From positions 62,001 through 126,000 of the forward strand of contig JAPNXP010000004.1 in the NCBI GenBank assembly GCA_028753945.1: DNA of 64,000 nt, read 5' to 3'. The notes beneath the pieces were generated by a model. It saw nothing but the letters and a program-made list of their open reading frames with translations. It searched no databases and was not told where the DNA came from. The position numbers were made by a program, and so were the translations under genes. This document shows, piece by piece, positions 19,001-31,900 of this stretch; position 1 is the first letter of the stretch; every line of letters starts with the position of its first letter. This DNA comes from Hexactinellida sp. DTS-2022 (lineage: Eukaryota; Porifera; Hexactinellida).

Positions 19001-19105
19001 CGAGTACAGGTGGTCCTGTCCGAGAGATACGTAGATAATCTCGAAAAGAGAGACAGAGGGGACGAGTAAAAAGGAAAAAAATAAAACTAAGAAATGGTTA
19101 TACAT
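16091..19105 (-). CDS. Single-pass Ig/fibronectin type III cell-surface receptor, intronless
   Basis: A 1004-residue single-exon protein. Residues 1-19 are a signal peptide. Two clear Ig domains follow a weaker first one; the second ends in DAGPYTCTIHNPSG and the third in SGYYSCFASNSLG. Then come four fibronectin type III domains (for example SITIAWVYGNNG, MRLLWEPP, IRVSWAAS, IKISWLPLEY), another Ig domain (SCMYTE...FGNYSCRVRDR), and a transmembrane helix at about 764-795. The 209-residue cytoplasmic tail is Pro-rich with tyrosines in APNYDVI, PLYQNL and EQIYTTS contexts that could bind SH2 or PTB proteins, and it has no kinase or phosphatase. The order Ig3-FN3x4-Ig differs from DCC, neogenin and sidekick. 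It is an adhesion or guidance-type receptor by architecture; I do not recognise an orthologue. Confidence 0.85.
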   Translation of the reverse strand: MYNHFLVLFFSFLLVPSVSLFEIIYVSLGQDHLYSCPKTAPIRWVINGNSLTVNSSSYTIFPNGSLLVTPVTQSIVGISVANQCCRESTSDCHSFFFLLSLIGSPVADNVTALEFSDASLECNAPSTQPPPAFSWLRDSELVSSDRVYILRNVSRGDAGPYTCTIHNPSGTRSQLMQLTVEYPPAVSIAGPDTRYLTAGGNIQLQCLVSGQPAPLTEWHFGEENAEISDASLITANSDNLTILAVSYNQSGYYSCFASNSLGTSQSSVRVIILAKPQPPEVSITGTTSTSITIAWVYGNNGNSPLTSTYIEYMLVNSVWESNLIPGNFTSEFTIPQLVANTYYDIRVSVYNALGQSAYGTLGVSTLPMHPPTPQEVRLLVLSPSAMRLLWEPPLLTLAHSPVLRYEYQLRPVGSSAWSLLAVCSPSQLTVEFQSLSPGTLYEARVRSANSAGPGTYITVQNMTNFTYPGQPGLWAVALDFRSIRVSWAASDTGGKPLLFWSLEISADALAWTLISTFDITQTEYDVTKELRPNTTYFLRVWVSNELGPSPVSQVTVATRAKSPIGAVDSSISAVFITSNSIKISWLPLEYTDIAVALDYEIKYSLLAESSEPTHVLRTEQTTHTFRNLEPLSTYKFSIVARDGSEAGALAVVFYFTTALPPLRIAPRPPSPVVGQKFKLSCMYTEEFRGLLSPSYVSWYRGGADLRDISQNNQSDYYLHKNHLVFPKFDASHFGNYSCRVRDRFAHKFLQQKTPEPGVDFFKQHFVVILISLAVVVCFLAFLCLMCMVLCCVVCYRRSVKARNARYPVGIPKRSWLNQAPYSPLRGDSAGFNPLKPEADTHLPPRDGALEADRLFDPDPAGEQIYTTSFLPTGHTPASTLERPGLLPPARGHFDRIEGESSHSSKVDSDALAPPLPPPFSTEEVFGDSISLPKRLTITEGMSSFREGEPFDSPPSSVRTAPNYDVISNDSAPMPLYQNLRPLTDSHVHAVEIITLPDNCISTDI

Positions 19106-19925
19106 TCGCGAGTAACTGAAAAATCGTTATAATAAGAAGAGCGAATTCTTTTATGTGTAATCTGAAGATTATAAGTCTTCTTGAGAGCGCACGAATGAGC
19201 ACTGTTATCACAATTCGATTAGATGACCTGAATCTCTATGGATTTTGCAATAATAATAACGTTACAAGAGCCAGCTTGATACGACATGAATAGTACGGAA
19301 TAGTTTACATTTATACTATTCAGCCAACACATACAAGTATTGCACTAAACATTTAGGCAAATAGATAGCGTGCAAACAGTGACCTAAAGAGTTTACAAAT
19401 TCTATTAGCAAAGTTATTTAATAATCTGTTAGTTAATAAGTCCATTAGATAACCGGATAATGATTGAGTGCTTGAACCTTATGAGTAATGTAGGTCACAC
19501 AACGCTTGTCTAATAACAATAATTCAATACATACAACAAACCATAAGAGACATAACCATGCCAATTAGCCTATAAGTTTTAAGCGGCATCATTAGCCACA
19601 TGCATAGACAATTGAAGCGAAAAATGATTCGTTGACTCTCCTTTGTTCAGGTGGAACGAGGCGAAATAAATTACAGCGTTAATTGAAGAACAATAGATTA
19701 CGAGTTTAATTGAATTACAAGCTACATATGAAGAAGTACTAATAGAGGAAGAGGTGAAATCCAAACAATTATTCACAAACAACTGTCAATAAAATACTAA
19801 CTTCCAGGATAAATATAAACACTCGACCATACGACTTAATTGCAAGACATATCTCCGCTAATTGTAAACAGATCAAATCAAACTAAATATCTGAAAAATC
19901 CCACACAGTATCAAAAGGAGAGAAT
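19106..19925. other. AT-rich non-coding stretch between the Ig/FN3 receptor and the 14-3-3 end exon
   Basis: About 820 bases with stops in all frames. It probably contains the Ig/FN3 receptor promoter and the 14-3-3 gene's 3' untranslated region, since both genes are read on the minus strand. No RNA gene or element was recognised. Confidence 0.6.
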
Positions 19926-22900
19926 TCATAAGTTTTCGTTGTTTTCCCCCGCTCCTCCCGCTCCGTTAATTTCCTCAGGATTATCTGTGCATCCAGACTC
20001 TACACGGATTATATGCTAATATAGTAGACCTCGCTAATGCGAACACCAGGGGACCGTCAAATGTGTACTCATTCGAAATTCGTATTAACCAGTATCATTA
20101 TGTATATTGTAAGGGCTTTGAAGGGGACTGAAATAGTGCATGGGCGGCGCGGCCGCACCCCGCACGGGTGATTCACCCGCGGGCCCCTCAACCGATTACA
20201 AAGGGGGCCCCTAGTTCAGGTCCCACGGGGCCCTGGACAAAGGGGACTAGTAGGTCGATCACCCGGGGGCCCCCAAAAGCCGCGCCGCCTCTGGTTGAGA
20301 TAATTAATTTTGAATCCCAAAGTCTATACATTGTACGCAAAATGCGTACAATGTTATACAGTGGATATATAAATAGCGAATACTGACGAGGTTCTCCATT
20401 GTAGAATGTAAGGGACATAGAAAGTATGAATGTTTCATTATGTTATTGGTTGATATAATAAATTTTGAGTCCCAACGTCTATATATTGTACGCAAAATGC
20501 GTACAATATTATACAGTGGATATATAAATAGTGAATACTAACGAGTTTCTCCTTTGTAGAATGTCCTACATATAGAAAGTATGAATGTTTCATTATGTTA
20601 TTGGTTGATATAATAAAATTTGAATCCCAACGTCTATATATTGTACGCAAAATGCGTACAATGTTATAAAGTGGATATATAAATAGCGAATACTAACGAG
20701 GTTCTCCTTTGTAGAATGTCTAGATATAGAAAGTATGAATGTTTCATTATGTTATTGGTTGATATAATAAATTTTGAGTCCCAACGTCTATATATTGCAC
20801 GCAAAATGCGTACAATATTATACAGTGGATATATAAATAGTGAATACTAACGAGTTTCTCCATTGTAGAATGTCCTACATATAGAAAGTATGAATGTTTC
20901 AATATGTTATTGGTTGATATAATAAATTTTGAATCCCAACGTCTATATATTGTACGCAAAATGCGTACAATGTTATAAAGTAGATATATAAATGGCGAAT
21001 ACTAACGAGGTTCTCCATTGTAGAATGTCAGGGATATAGAAAGTATGAATGTTTCATTATGTTATTGGTTGATATAATTAATTTTGAATCCCAATGTCAA
21101 TATATTGTACGCAAAATGCGTACAATGTTATAAAGTAGATATATAAATAGCGAATACTAACGAGGTTCTCCTTTGTAGAATGTCTAGATATAGAAAGTAT
21201 GAATGTTTCATTATGTTATTGGTTGATATAATAAATTTTGAGTCCCAACGTCTATATATTGTACGCAAAATGCGTACAATATTATACAGTGGATATATAA
21301 ATAGTGAATACTAACGAGTTTCTCCATTGTAGAATGTCCTACATATAGAAAGTATGAATGTTTCATTATGTTATTGGTTGATATAATAAATTTTGAATCC
21401 CAACGTCTATATATTGTACGCAAAATGCGTACAATGTTATAAAGTGGATATATAAATAGCGAATACTAACGAGATTCTCCATTGTAGAATGTCTAGATAT
21501 AGAAAGTATGAATGTTTCATTATGTTATCGGTTAATATAATGAATTTTGAATCCCAACGTCTATATATTGTACGCAAAATGCGTACAATGTTATAAAGTG
21601 GATATATAAATAGCGAATACTAACGAGGTTCTCCTTTGTAGAATGTCAGGGATATAGAAAGTATGAATGTTTCATTATGTTATTGGTTGATATAATAAAT
21701 TTTGAATCCAACGTCTATATATTGTACGCAAAATGCGTACAATGTTATAAAGTGGATATATAAATAGCGAATACTAACGAGGTTCTCCATTGTAGAATGT
21801 CTAGATATAGAAAGTATGAATGTTTCATTATGTTATCGGTTAATATAATGAATTTTGAATCCCAACATCTATATATTTTTCGCAAAATGCGTACAATGTT
21901 ATAAAGTGGATATATAAATAGCGAATACTAACGAGGTTCTCCATTGTAGAATGTCTAGATATTGAAAGTATGAATGTTTCATTATGTTATCGGATAATAT
22001 AATGAATTTTGAATCCCAACGTCTATATATTGTACGCAAAATGCGTACAATGTTATACAGTAGATATATAAATAGCGAATACTAACGAGTTTCTCCTTTG
22101 TAGAATGTCTAGATATAGAAAGTATGAATGTTTCATTATGTTATTGGTTGATAGAATAAATTTTGAGTCCCAACGTCTATATATTGTACGCAAAATGCGT
22201 ACAATATTATACAGTGGATATATAAATAGTGAATACTAACGAGTTTCAACATTGTAGAATGTCCTACACATAGAAAGTATGAATGTTTCATTATGTTATT
22301 GGTTGATATAATAAATTTTGAGTCCCAACGTCTATATATTGTACGCAAAATGCGTACAATGTTATAAAGTGGATATATAAATAGCGAATACTAACGAGGT
22401 TCTCCTTTGTAGAATGTCTAGATATAGAAAGTATGAATGTTTCAATATGTTATTGGTTGATATAATAAATTTTGAATCCCAACGTCTATATATTGTACGC
22501 AAAATGCGTACAATGTTATAAAGTAGATATATAAATGGCGAATACTAACGAGGTTCTCCATTGTAGAATGTCAGGGATATAGAAAGTATGAATGTTTCAT
22601 TATGTTATTGGTTGATATAATTAATTTTGAATCCCAATGTCAATATATTGTACGCAAAATGCGTACAATGTTATAAAGTAGATATATAAATAGCGAATAC
22701 TAACGAGGTTCTCCTTTGTAGAATGTCTAGATATAGAAAGTATGAATGTTTCATTATGTTATTGGTTGATATAATAAATTTTGAGTCCCAACGTCTATAT
22801 ATTGTACGCAAAATGCGTACAATATTATACAGTGGATATATAAATAGTGAATACTAACGAGTTTCTCCATTGTAGAATGTCCTACATATAGAAAGTATGA

Positions 22901-25900
22901 ATGTTTCATTATGTTATTGGTTGATATAATAAATTTTGAATCCCAACGTCTATATATTGTACGCAAAATGCGTACAATGTTATAAAGTGGATATATAAAT
23001 AGCGAATACTAACGAGATTCTCCATTGTAGAATGTCTAGATATAGAAAGTATGAATGTTTCATTATGTTATCGGTTAATATAATGAATTTTGAATCCCAA
23101 CGTCTATATATTGTACGCAAAATGCGTACAATGTTATAAAGTGGATATATAAATAGCGAATACTAACGAGGTTCTCCTTTGTAGAATGTCAGGGATATAG
23201 AAAGTATGAATGTTTCATTATGTTATTGGTTGATATAATAAATTTTGAATCCAACGTCTATATATTGTACGCAAAATGCGTACAATGTTATAAAGTGGAT
23301 ATATAAATAGCGAATACTAACGAGGTTCTCCATTGTAGAATGTCTAGATATAGAAAGTATGAATGTTTCATTATGTTATCGGTTAATATAATGAATTTTG
23401 AATCCCAACATCTATATATTTTTCGCAAAATGCGTACAATGTTATAAAGTGGATATATAAATAGCGAATACTAACGAGGTTCTCCATTGTAGAATGTCTA
23501 GATATTGAAAGTATGAATGTTTCATTATGTTATCGGATAATATAATGAATTTTGAATCCCAACGTCTATATATTGTACGCAAAATGCGTACAATGTTATA
23601 CAGTAGATATATAAATAGCGAATACTAACGAGTTTCTCCTTTGTAGAATGTCTAGATATAGAAAGTATGAATGTTTCATTATGTTATTGGTTGATAGAAT
23701 AAATTTTGAGTCCCAACGTCTATATATTGTACGCAAAATGCGTACAATATTATACAGTGGATATATAAATAGTGAATACTAACGAGTTTCAACATTGTAG
23801 AATGTCCTACACATAGAAAGTATGAATGTTTCATTATGTTATTGGTTGATATAATAAATTTTGAGTCCCAACGTCTATATATTGTACGCAAAATGCGTAC
23901 AATGTTATAAAGTGGATATATAAATAGCGAATACTAACGAGGTTCTCCTTTGTAGAATGTCTAGATATAGAAAGTATGAATGTTTCATTATGTTATTGGT
24001 TGATATAATTAATTTGGATCCCAAAGTCTATATATTGTACGCAAAATGCCTACAATATTATACAGTAGATATATAAATAGCGAATACTAACGAGGTTCTC
24101 CATTGTAGAATGTCCTACATATAGAAAGTATGAATGTTTCAATATGTTATTGGTTGATATAATAAATTTTGAATCCCAACGTCTATATATTGTACGCAAA
24201 ATGCGTACAATGTTATAAAGTAGATATATAAATAGCGAATACTAACGAGGTTCTCCTTTGTAGAATGTCAGGGATATAGAAAGTATGAATGTTTCATTAT
24301 GTTATTGGTTGATATAATAAATTTTGAATCCAACGTCTATATATTGTACGCAAAATGCGTACAATGTTATAAAGTGGATATATAAATAGCGAATACTAAC
24401 GAGGTTCTCCATTGTAGAATGTCTAGATATAGAAAGTATGAATGTTTCATTATGTTATCGGTTAATATAATGAATTTTGAATCCCAACATCTATATATTT
24501 TTCGCAAAATGCGTACAATGTTATAAAGTGGATATATAAATAGCGAATACAAACGAGGTTCTCCATTGTAGAATGTCTAGATATTGAAAGTATGAATGTT
24601 TCATTATGTTATCGGATAATATAATGAATTTTGAATCCCAACGTCTATATATTGTACGCAAAATGCGTACAATGTTATACAGTAGATATATAAATAGCGA
24701 ATACTAACGAGTTTCTCCTTTGTAGAATGTCTAGATATAGAAAGTATGAATGTTTCATTATGTTATTGGTTGATAGAATAAATTTTGAGTCCCAACGTCT
24801 ATATATTGTACGCAAAATGCGTACAATATTATACAGTGGATATATAAATAGTGAATACTAACGAGTTTCAACATTGTAGAATGTCCTACACATAGAAAGT
24901 ATGAATGTTTCATTATGTTATTGGTTGATATAATAAATTTTGAGTCCCAACGTCTATATATTGTACGCAAAATGCGTACAATGTTATAAAGTGGATATAT
25001 AAATAGCGAATACTAACGAGGTTCTCCTTTGTAGAATGTCTAGATATAGAAAGTATGAATGTTTCATTATGTTATTGGTTGATATAATTAATTTGGATCC
25101 CAAAGTCTATATATTGTACGCAAAATGCCTACAATATTATACAGTAGATATATAAATAGCGAATACTAACGAGGTTCTCCTTTGTAGAATGTCTAGATAT
25201 AGAAAGTATGAATGTTTCAATATGTTATTGGTTGATATAATAAATTTTGAATCCCAACGTCTATATATTGTACGCAAAATGCGTACAATGTTATAAAGTA
25301 GATATATAAATGGCGAATACTAACGAGGTTCTCCATTGTAGAATGTCAGGGATATAGAAAGTATGAATGTTTCATTATGTTATTGGTTGATATAATTAAT
25401 TTTGAATCCCAATGTCAATATATTGTACGCAAAATGCGTACAATGTTATAAAGTAGATATATAAATAGCGAATACTAACGAGGTTCTCCTTTGTAGAATG
25501 TCTAGATATAGAAAGTATGAATGTTTCATTATGTTATTGGTTGATATAATAAATTTTGAGTCCCAACGTCTATATATTGTACGCAAAATGCGTACAATAT
25601 TATACAGTGGATATATAAATAGTGAATACTAACGAGTTTCTCCATTGTAGAATGTCCTACATATAGAAAGTATGAATGTTTCATTATGTTATTGGTTGAT
25701 ATAATAAATTTTGAATCCCAACGTCTATATATTGTACGCAAAATGCGTACAATGTTATAAAGTGGATATATAAATAGCGAATACTAACGAGATTCTCCAT
25801 TGTAGAATGTCTAGATATAGAAAGTATGAATGTTTCATTATGTTATCGGTTAATATAATGAATTTTGAATCCCAACGTCTATATATTGTACGCAAAATGC

Positions 25901-28900
25901 GTACAATGTTATAAAGTGGATATATAAATAGCGAATACTAACGAGGTTCTCCTTTGTAGAATGTCTAGATATTGAAAGTATGAATGTTTCATTATGTTAT
26001 CGGATAATATAATGAATTTTGAATCCCAACGTCTATATATTGTACGCAAAATGCGTACAATGTTATACAGTAGATATATAAATAGCGAATACTAACGAGT
26101 TTCTCCTTTGTAGAATGTCTAGATATAGAAAGTATGAATGTTTCATTATGTTATTGGTTGATAGAATAAATTTTGAGTCCCAACGTCTATATATTGTACG
26201 CAAAATGCGTACAATATTATACAGTGGATATATAAATAGTGAATACTAACGAGTTTCAACATTGTAGAATGTCCTACACATAGAAAGTATGAATGTTTCA
26301 TTATGTTATTGGTTGATATAATAAATTTTGAGTCCCAACGTCTATATATTGTACGCAAAATGCGTACAATGTTATAAAGTGGATATATAAATAGCGAATA
26401 CTAACGAGGTTCTCCTTTGTAGAATGTCTAGATATAGAAAGTATGAATGTTTCATTATGTTATTGGTTGATATAATTAATTTGGATCCCAAAGTCTATAT
26501 ATTGTACGCAAAATGCCTACAATATTATACAGTAGATATATAAATAGAGAATACTAACGAGGTTCTCCATTGTAGAATGTCCTACATATAGAAAGTATGA
26601 ATGTTTCATTATGTTATTGGTTGATATAATAAATTTGGAATCCCAACGTTTATATATTGTACGCAAAATGTGTACAATGTTATACTGTGGATATATAAAT
26701 AGCGAATAGTAACGAGGTTCTCCATTGTAGAATGTCAGGGATATAGAAAGTATGAATGTTTCATTATGTTATTGGTTGATATAATTAATTTTGAATCCCA
26801 ATGTCAATATATTGTACGCAAAATGCGTACAATGTTATAAAGTAGATATATAAATAGCGAATACTAACGAGGTTCTCCTTTGTAGAATGGCTAGATATAG
26901 AAATGATGAATGTTTCATTATGTTATTGGTTGATATAATGAATTTTGAATCCCAAAGTCTATATATTGTACGCAAAATGCGTACAAAGTTATAAAGTAGA
27001 TATATAAATAGCGAATACTAACGAGGTTCTCCATTGTAGAATGTCCTACATATAGAAAGTATGAATGTTTCATTATGTTATTGCTTGATATAATTAATTT
27101 GGATCCCTACGTCTATATATTGTACGCAAAATGCGTACAATGTTATAAAGTGGATATATAAATAGCGAATACTAACGAGGTTCTCCTTTGTAGAATGTCA
27201 GGGATATAGAAAGTATGAATGTTTCATTATGTTATTGGTTGATATAATAAATTTTGAATCCCAACGTCTATATATTGTACGCAAAATGCGTACAATGTTA
27301 TAAAGTGGATATATAAATAGCGAATACTAACGAGGTTCTCCTTTGTAGAATGTCTAGATATAAAAAGTATGAATGTTTCATTATGTTATTGGTTGATATA
27401 ATAAATTTTGAGTCCCAACGTCTATATATTGCACGCAAAATGCGTACAATATTATACAGTGGATATATAAATAGTGAATACTAACGAGGTTCTCTATTGT
27501 AGAATGTCCTACATATAGAAAGTATGAATGTTTCATTATGTTATCGGTTAATATAATGAATTTTGAATCCCAACGTCTATATATTGTACGCAAAATGCGT
27601 ACAATGTTATAAAGTGGATATATAAATAGCGAATACTAACGAGGTTCTCCTTTGTAGAATGTCTAGATATTGAAAGTATGAATGTTTCATTATGTTATCG
27701 GATAATATAATGAATTTTGAATCCCAACGTCTATATATTGTACGCAAAATGCGTACAATGTTATACAGTAGATATATAAATAGCGAATACTAACGAGTTT
27801 ATCCTTTGTAGAATGTCTAGATATAGAAAGTATGAATGTTTCATTATGTTATTGGTTGATATAATTAATTTTGAATCCCAATGTCAATATATTGTACGCA
27901 AAATGCGTACAATGTTATAAAGTAGATATATAAATAGCGAATACTAACGAGGTTCTCCTTTGTAGAATGGCTAGATATAGAAATGATGAATGTTTCATTA
28001 TGTTATTGGTTGATATAATGAATTTTGAATCCCAAAGTCTATATATTGTACGCAAAATGCGTACAAAGTTATAAAGTAGATATATAAATAGCGAATACTA
28101 ACGAGGTTCTCCATTGTAGAATGTCCTACATATAGAAAGTATGAATGTTTCATTATGTTATTGCTTGATATAATTAATTTGGATCCCTACGTCTATATAT
28201 TGTACGCAAAATGCGTACAATGTTATAAAGTAGATATATAAATAGCGAATACTAACGAAGTTCTCCTTTGTAGAATGGCTAGATATAGAAATGATGAATG
28301 TTTCATTATGTTATTGGTTGATATAATTAATTTGAATCCCAACGTCCATATATTGTACGCAAAATGCGTACAATGTTATAAAGTGGATATATAAATAGCG
28401 AATACTAACGAGGTTCTCCATTGTAGAATGTCTAGATATAGAAAGTATGAATGTTTCATTAAGTTATCGGTTGAAATAATAAATTTTGAATCCCAACGTC
28501 TATATATTGTACGCAAAATGCGTACAATGTTATAAAGTGGATATATAAATAGCGAATACTGACGAGGTTCTCCTTTGTAGAATGTCAGGGATATAGAAAG
28601 TATGAATGTTTCATTATGTTATTGGTTGATATAATAAATTTTGAATCCAACGTCTATATATTGTACGCAAAATGCGTACAATGTTATAAAGTGGATATAT
28701 AAATAGCGAATACTAACGAGGTTCTCCATTGTAGAATGTCTAGATATAGAAAGTATGAATGTTTCATTATGTTATCGGTTAATATAATGAATTTTGAATC
28801 CCAACGTCTATATATTTTTCGCAAAATGCGTACAATGTTATAAAGTGGATATATAAATAGCGAATACTAACGAGGTTCTCCATTGTAGAATGTCTAGATA

Positions 28901-31900
28901 TTGAAAGTATGAATGTTTCATTATGTTATCGGTTAATATAATGAATTTTGAATCCCAACGTCTATATATTGTACGCAAAATGCGTACAATGTTATAAAGT
29001 GGATATATAAATAGCGAATACTAACGAGGTTCTCCTTTGTAGAATGTCTAGATATAGAAAGTATGAATGTTTCATTATGTTATTGGTTGATATAATTAAT
29101 TTGGATCCCAAAGTCTATATATTGTACGCAAAATGCCTACAATATTATACAGTAGATATATAAATAGCGAATACTAACGAGGTTCTCCATTGTAGAATGT
29201 CCTACATATAGAAAGTATGAATGTTTCATTATGTTATTGGTTGATATAATAAATTTGGAATCCCAACGTTTATATATTGTACGCAAAATGTGTACAATGT
29301 TATACTGTGGATATATAAATAGCGAATAGTAACGAGGTTCTCCATTGTAGAATGTCAGGGATATAGAAAGTATGAATGTTTCATTATGTTATTGGTTGAT
29401 ATAATTAATTTTGAATCCCAATGTCAATATATTGTACGCAAAATGCGTACAATGTTATAAAGTAGATATATAAATAGCGAATACTAACGAGGTTCTCCTT
29501 TGTAGAATGGCTAGATATAGAAATGATGAATGTTTCATTATGTTATTGGTTGATATAATGAATTTTGAATCCCAAAGTCTATATATTGTACGCAAAATGC
29601 GTACAAAGTTATAAAGTAGATATATAAATAGCGAATACTAACGAGGTTCTCCATTGTAGAATGTCCTACATATAGAAAGTATGAATGTTTCATTATGTTA
29701 TTGCTTGATATAATTAATTTGGATCCCTACGTCTATATATTGTACGCAAAATGCGTACAATGTTATAAAGTAGATATATAAATAGCGAATACTAACGAGG
29801 TTCTCCTTTGTAGAATGGCTAGATATAGAAATGATGAATGTTTCATTATGTTATTGGTTGATATAATTAATTTGAATCCCAACGTCCATATATTGTACGC
29901 AAAATGCGTACAATGTTATAAAGTGGATATATAAATAGCGAATACTAACGAGGTTCTCCATTGTAGAATGTCTAGATATAGAAAGTATGAATGTTTCATT
30001 ATGTTATCGGTTAATATAATGAATTTTGAATCCCAACGTCTATATATTTTTCGCAAAATGCGTACAATGTTATAAAGTGGATATATAAATAGCGAATACT
30101 AACGAGGTTCTCCATTGTAGAATGTCTAGATATTGAAAGTATGAATGTTTCATTATGTTATCGGTTAATATAATGAATTTTGAATCCCAACGTCTATATA
30201 TTTTTCGCAAAATGCGTACAATGTTATAAAGTGGATATATAAATAGCGAATACTAACGAGGTTCTCCATTGTAGAATGTCTAGATATTGAAAGTATGAAT
30301 GTTTCATTATGTTATCGGTTAATATAATGAATTTTGAATCCCAACGTCTATATATTGTACGCAAAATGCGTACAATGTTATAAAGTGGATATATAAATAG
30401 CGAATACTAACGAGGTTCTCCTTTGTAGAATGTCTAGATATAGAAAGTATGAATGTTTCATTATGTTATTGGTTGATAGAATAAATTTTGAGTCCCAACG
30501 TCTATATATTGTACGCAAAATGCGTACAATATTATACAGTGGATATATAAATAGTGAATACTAACGAGTTTCTCCATTGTAGAATGTCCTACACATAGAA
30601 AGTATGAATGTTTCATTATGTTATTGGTTGATATAATAAATTTTGAATCCCAACGTCTATATATTGTACGCAAAATGCGTACAATGTTATAAAGTGGATA
30701 TATAAATAGCGAATACTAACGAGGTTCTCCTTTGTAGAATGTCTAGATATAGAAAGTATGAATGTTTCATTATGTTATTGGTTGATATAATTAATTTGGA
30801 TCCCAAAGTCTATATATTGTACGCAAAATGCCTACAATATTATACAGTAGATATATAAATAGCGAATACTAACGAGGTTCTCCATTGTAGAATGTCTAGA
30901 TATAGAAAGTATGAATGTTTCATTAAGTTATCGGTTGAAATAATAAATTTTGAATCCCAACGTCTATATATTGTACGCAAAATGCGTACAATGTTATAAA
31001 GTGGATATATAAATAGCGAATACTGACGAGGTTCTCCTTTGTAGAATGTCAGGGATATAGAAAGTATGAATGTTTCATTATGTTATTGGTTGATATAATA
31101 AATTTTGAATCCAACGTCTATATATTGTACGCAAAATGCGTACAATGTTATAAAGTGGATATATAAATAGCGAATACTAACGAGGTTCTCCATTGTAGAA
31201 TGTCTAGATATAGAAAGTATGAATGTTTCATTATGTTATCGGTTAATATAATGAATTTTGAATCCCAACGTCTATATATTTTTCGCAAAATGCGTACAAT
31301 GTTATAAAGTGGATATATAAATAGCGAATACTAACGAGGTTCTCCATTGTAGAATGTCTAGATATTGAAAGTATGAATGTTTCATTATGTTATCGGTTAA
31401 TATAATGAATTTTGAATCCCAACGTCTATATATTGTACGCAAAATGCGTACAATGTTATAAAGTGGATATATAAATAGCGAATACTAACGAGGTTCTCCT
31501 TTGTAGAATGTCTAGATATAGAAAGTATGAATGTTTCATTATGTTATTGGTTGATATAATTAATTTGGATCCCAAAGTCTATATATTGTACGCAAAATGC
31601 CTACAATATTATACAGTAGATATATAAATAGCGAATACTAACGAGGTTCTCCATTGTAGAATGTCCTACATATAGAAAGTATGAATGTTTCATTATGTTA
31701 TTGGTTGATATAATAAATTTGGAATCCCAACGTTTATATATTGTACGCAAAATGTGTACAATGTTATACTGTGGATATATAAATAGCGAATAGTAACGAG
31801 GTTCTCCATTGTAGAATGTCAGGGATATAGAAAGTATGAATGTTTCATTATGTTATTGGTTGATATAATTAATTTTGAATCCCAATGTCAATATATTGTA

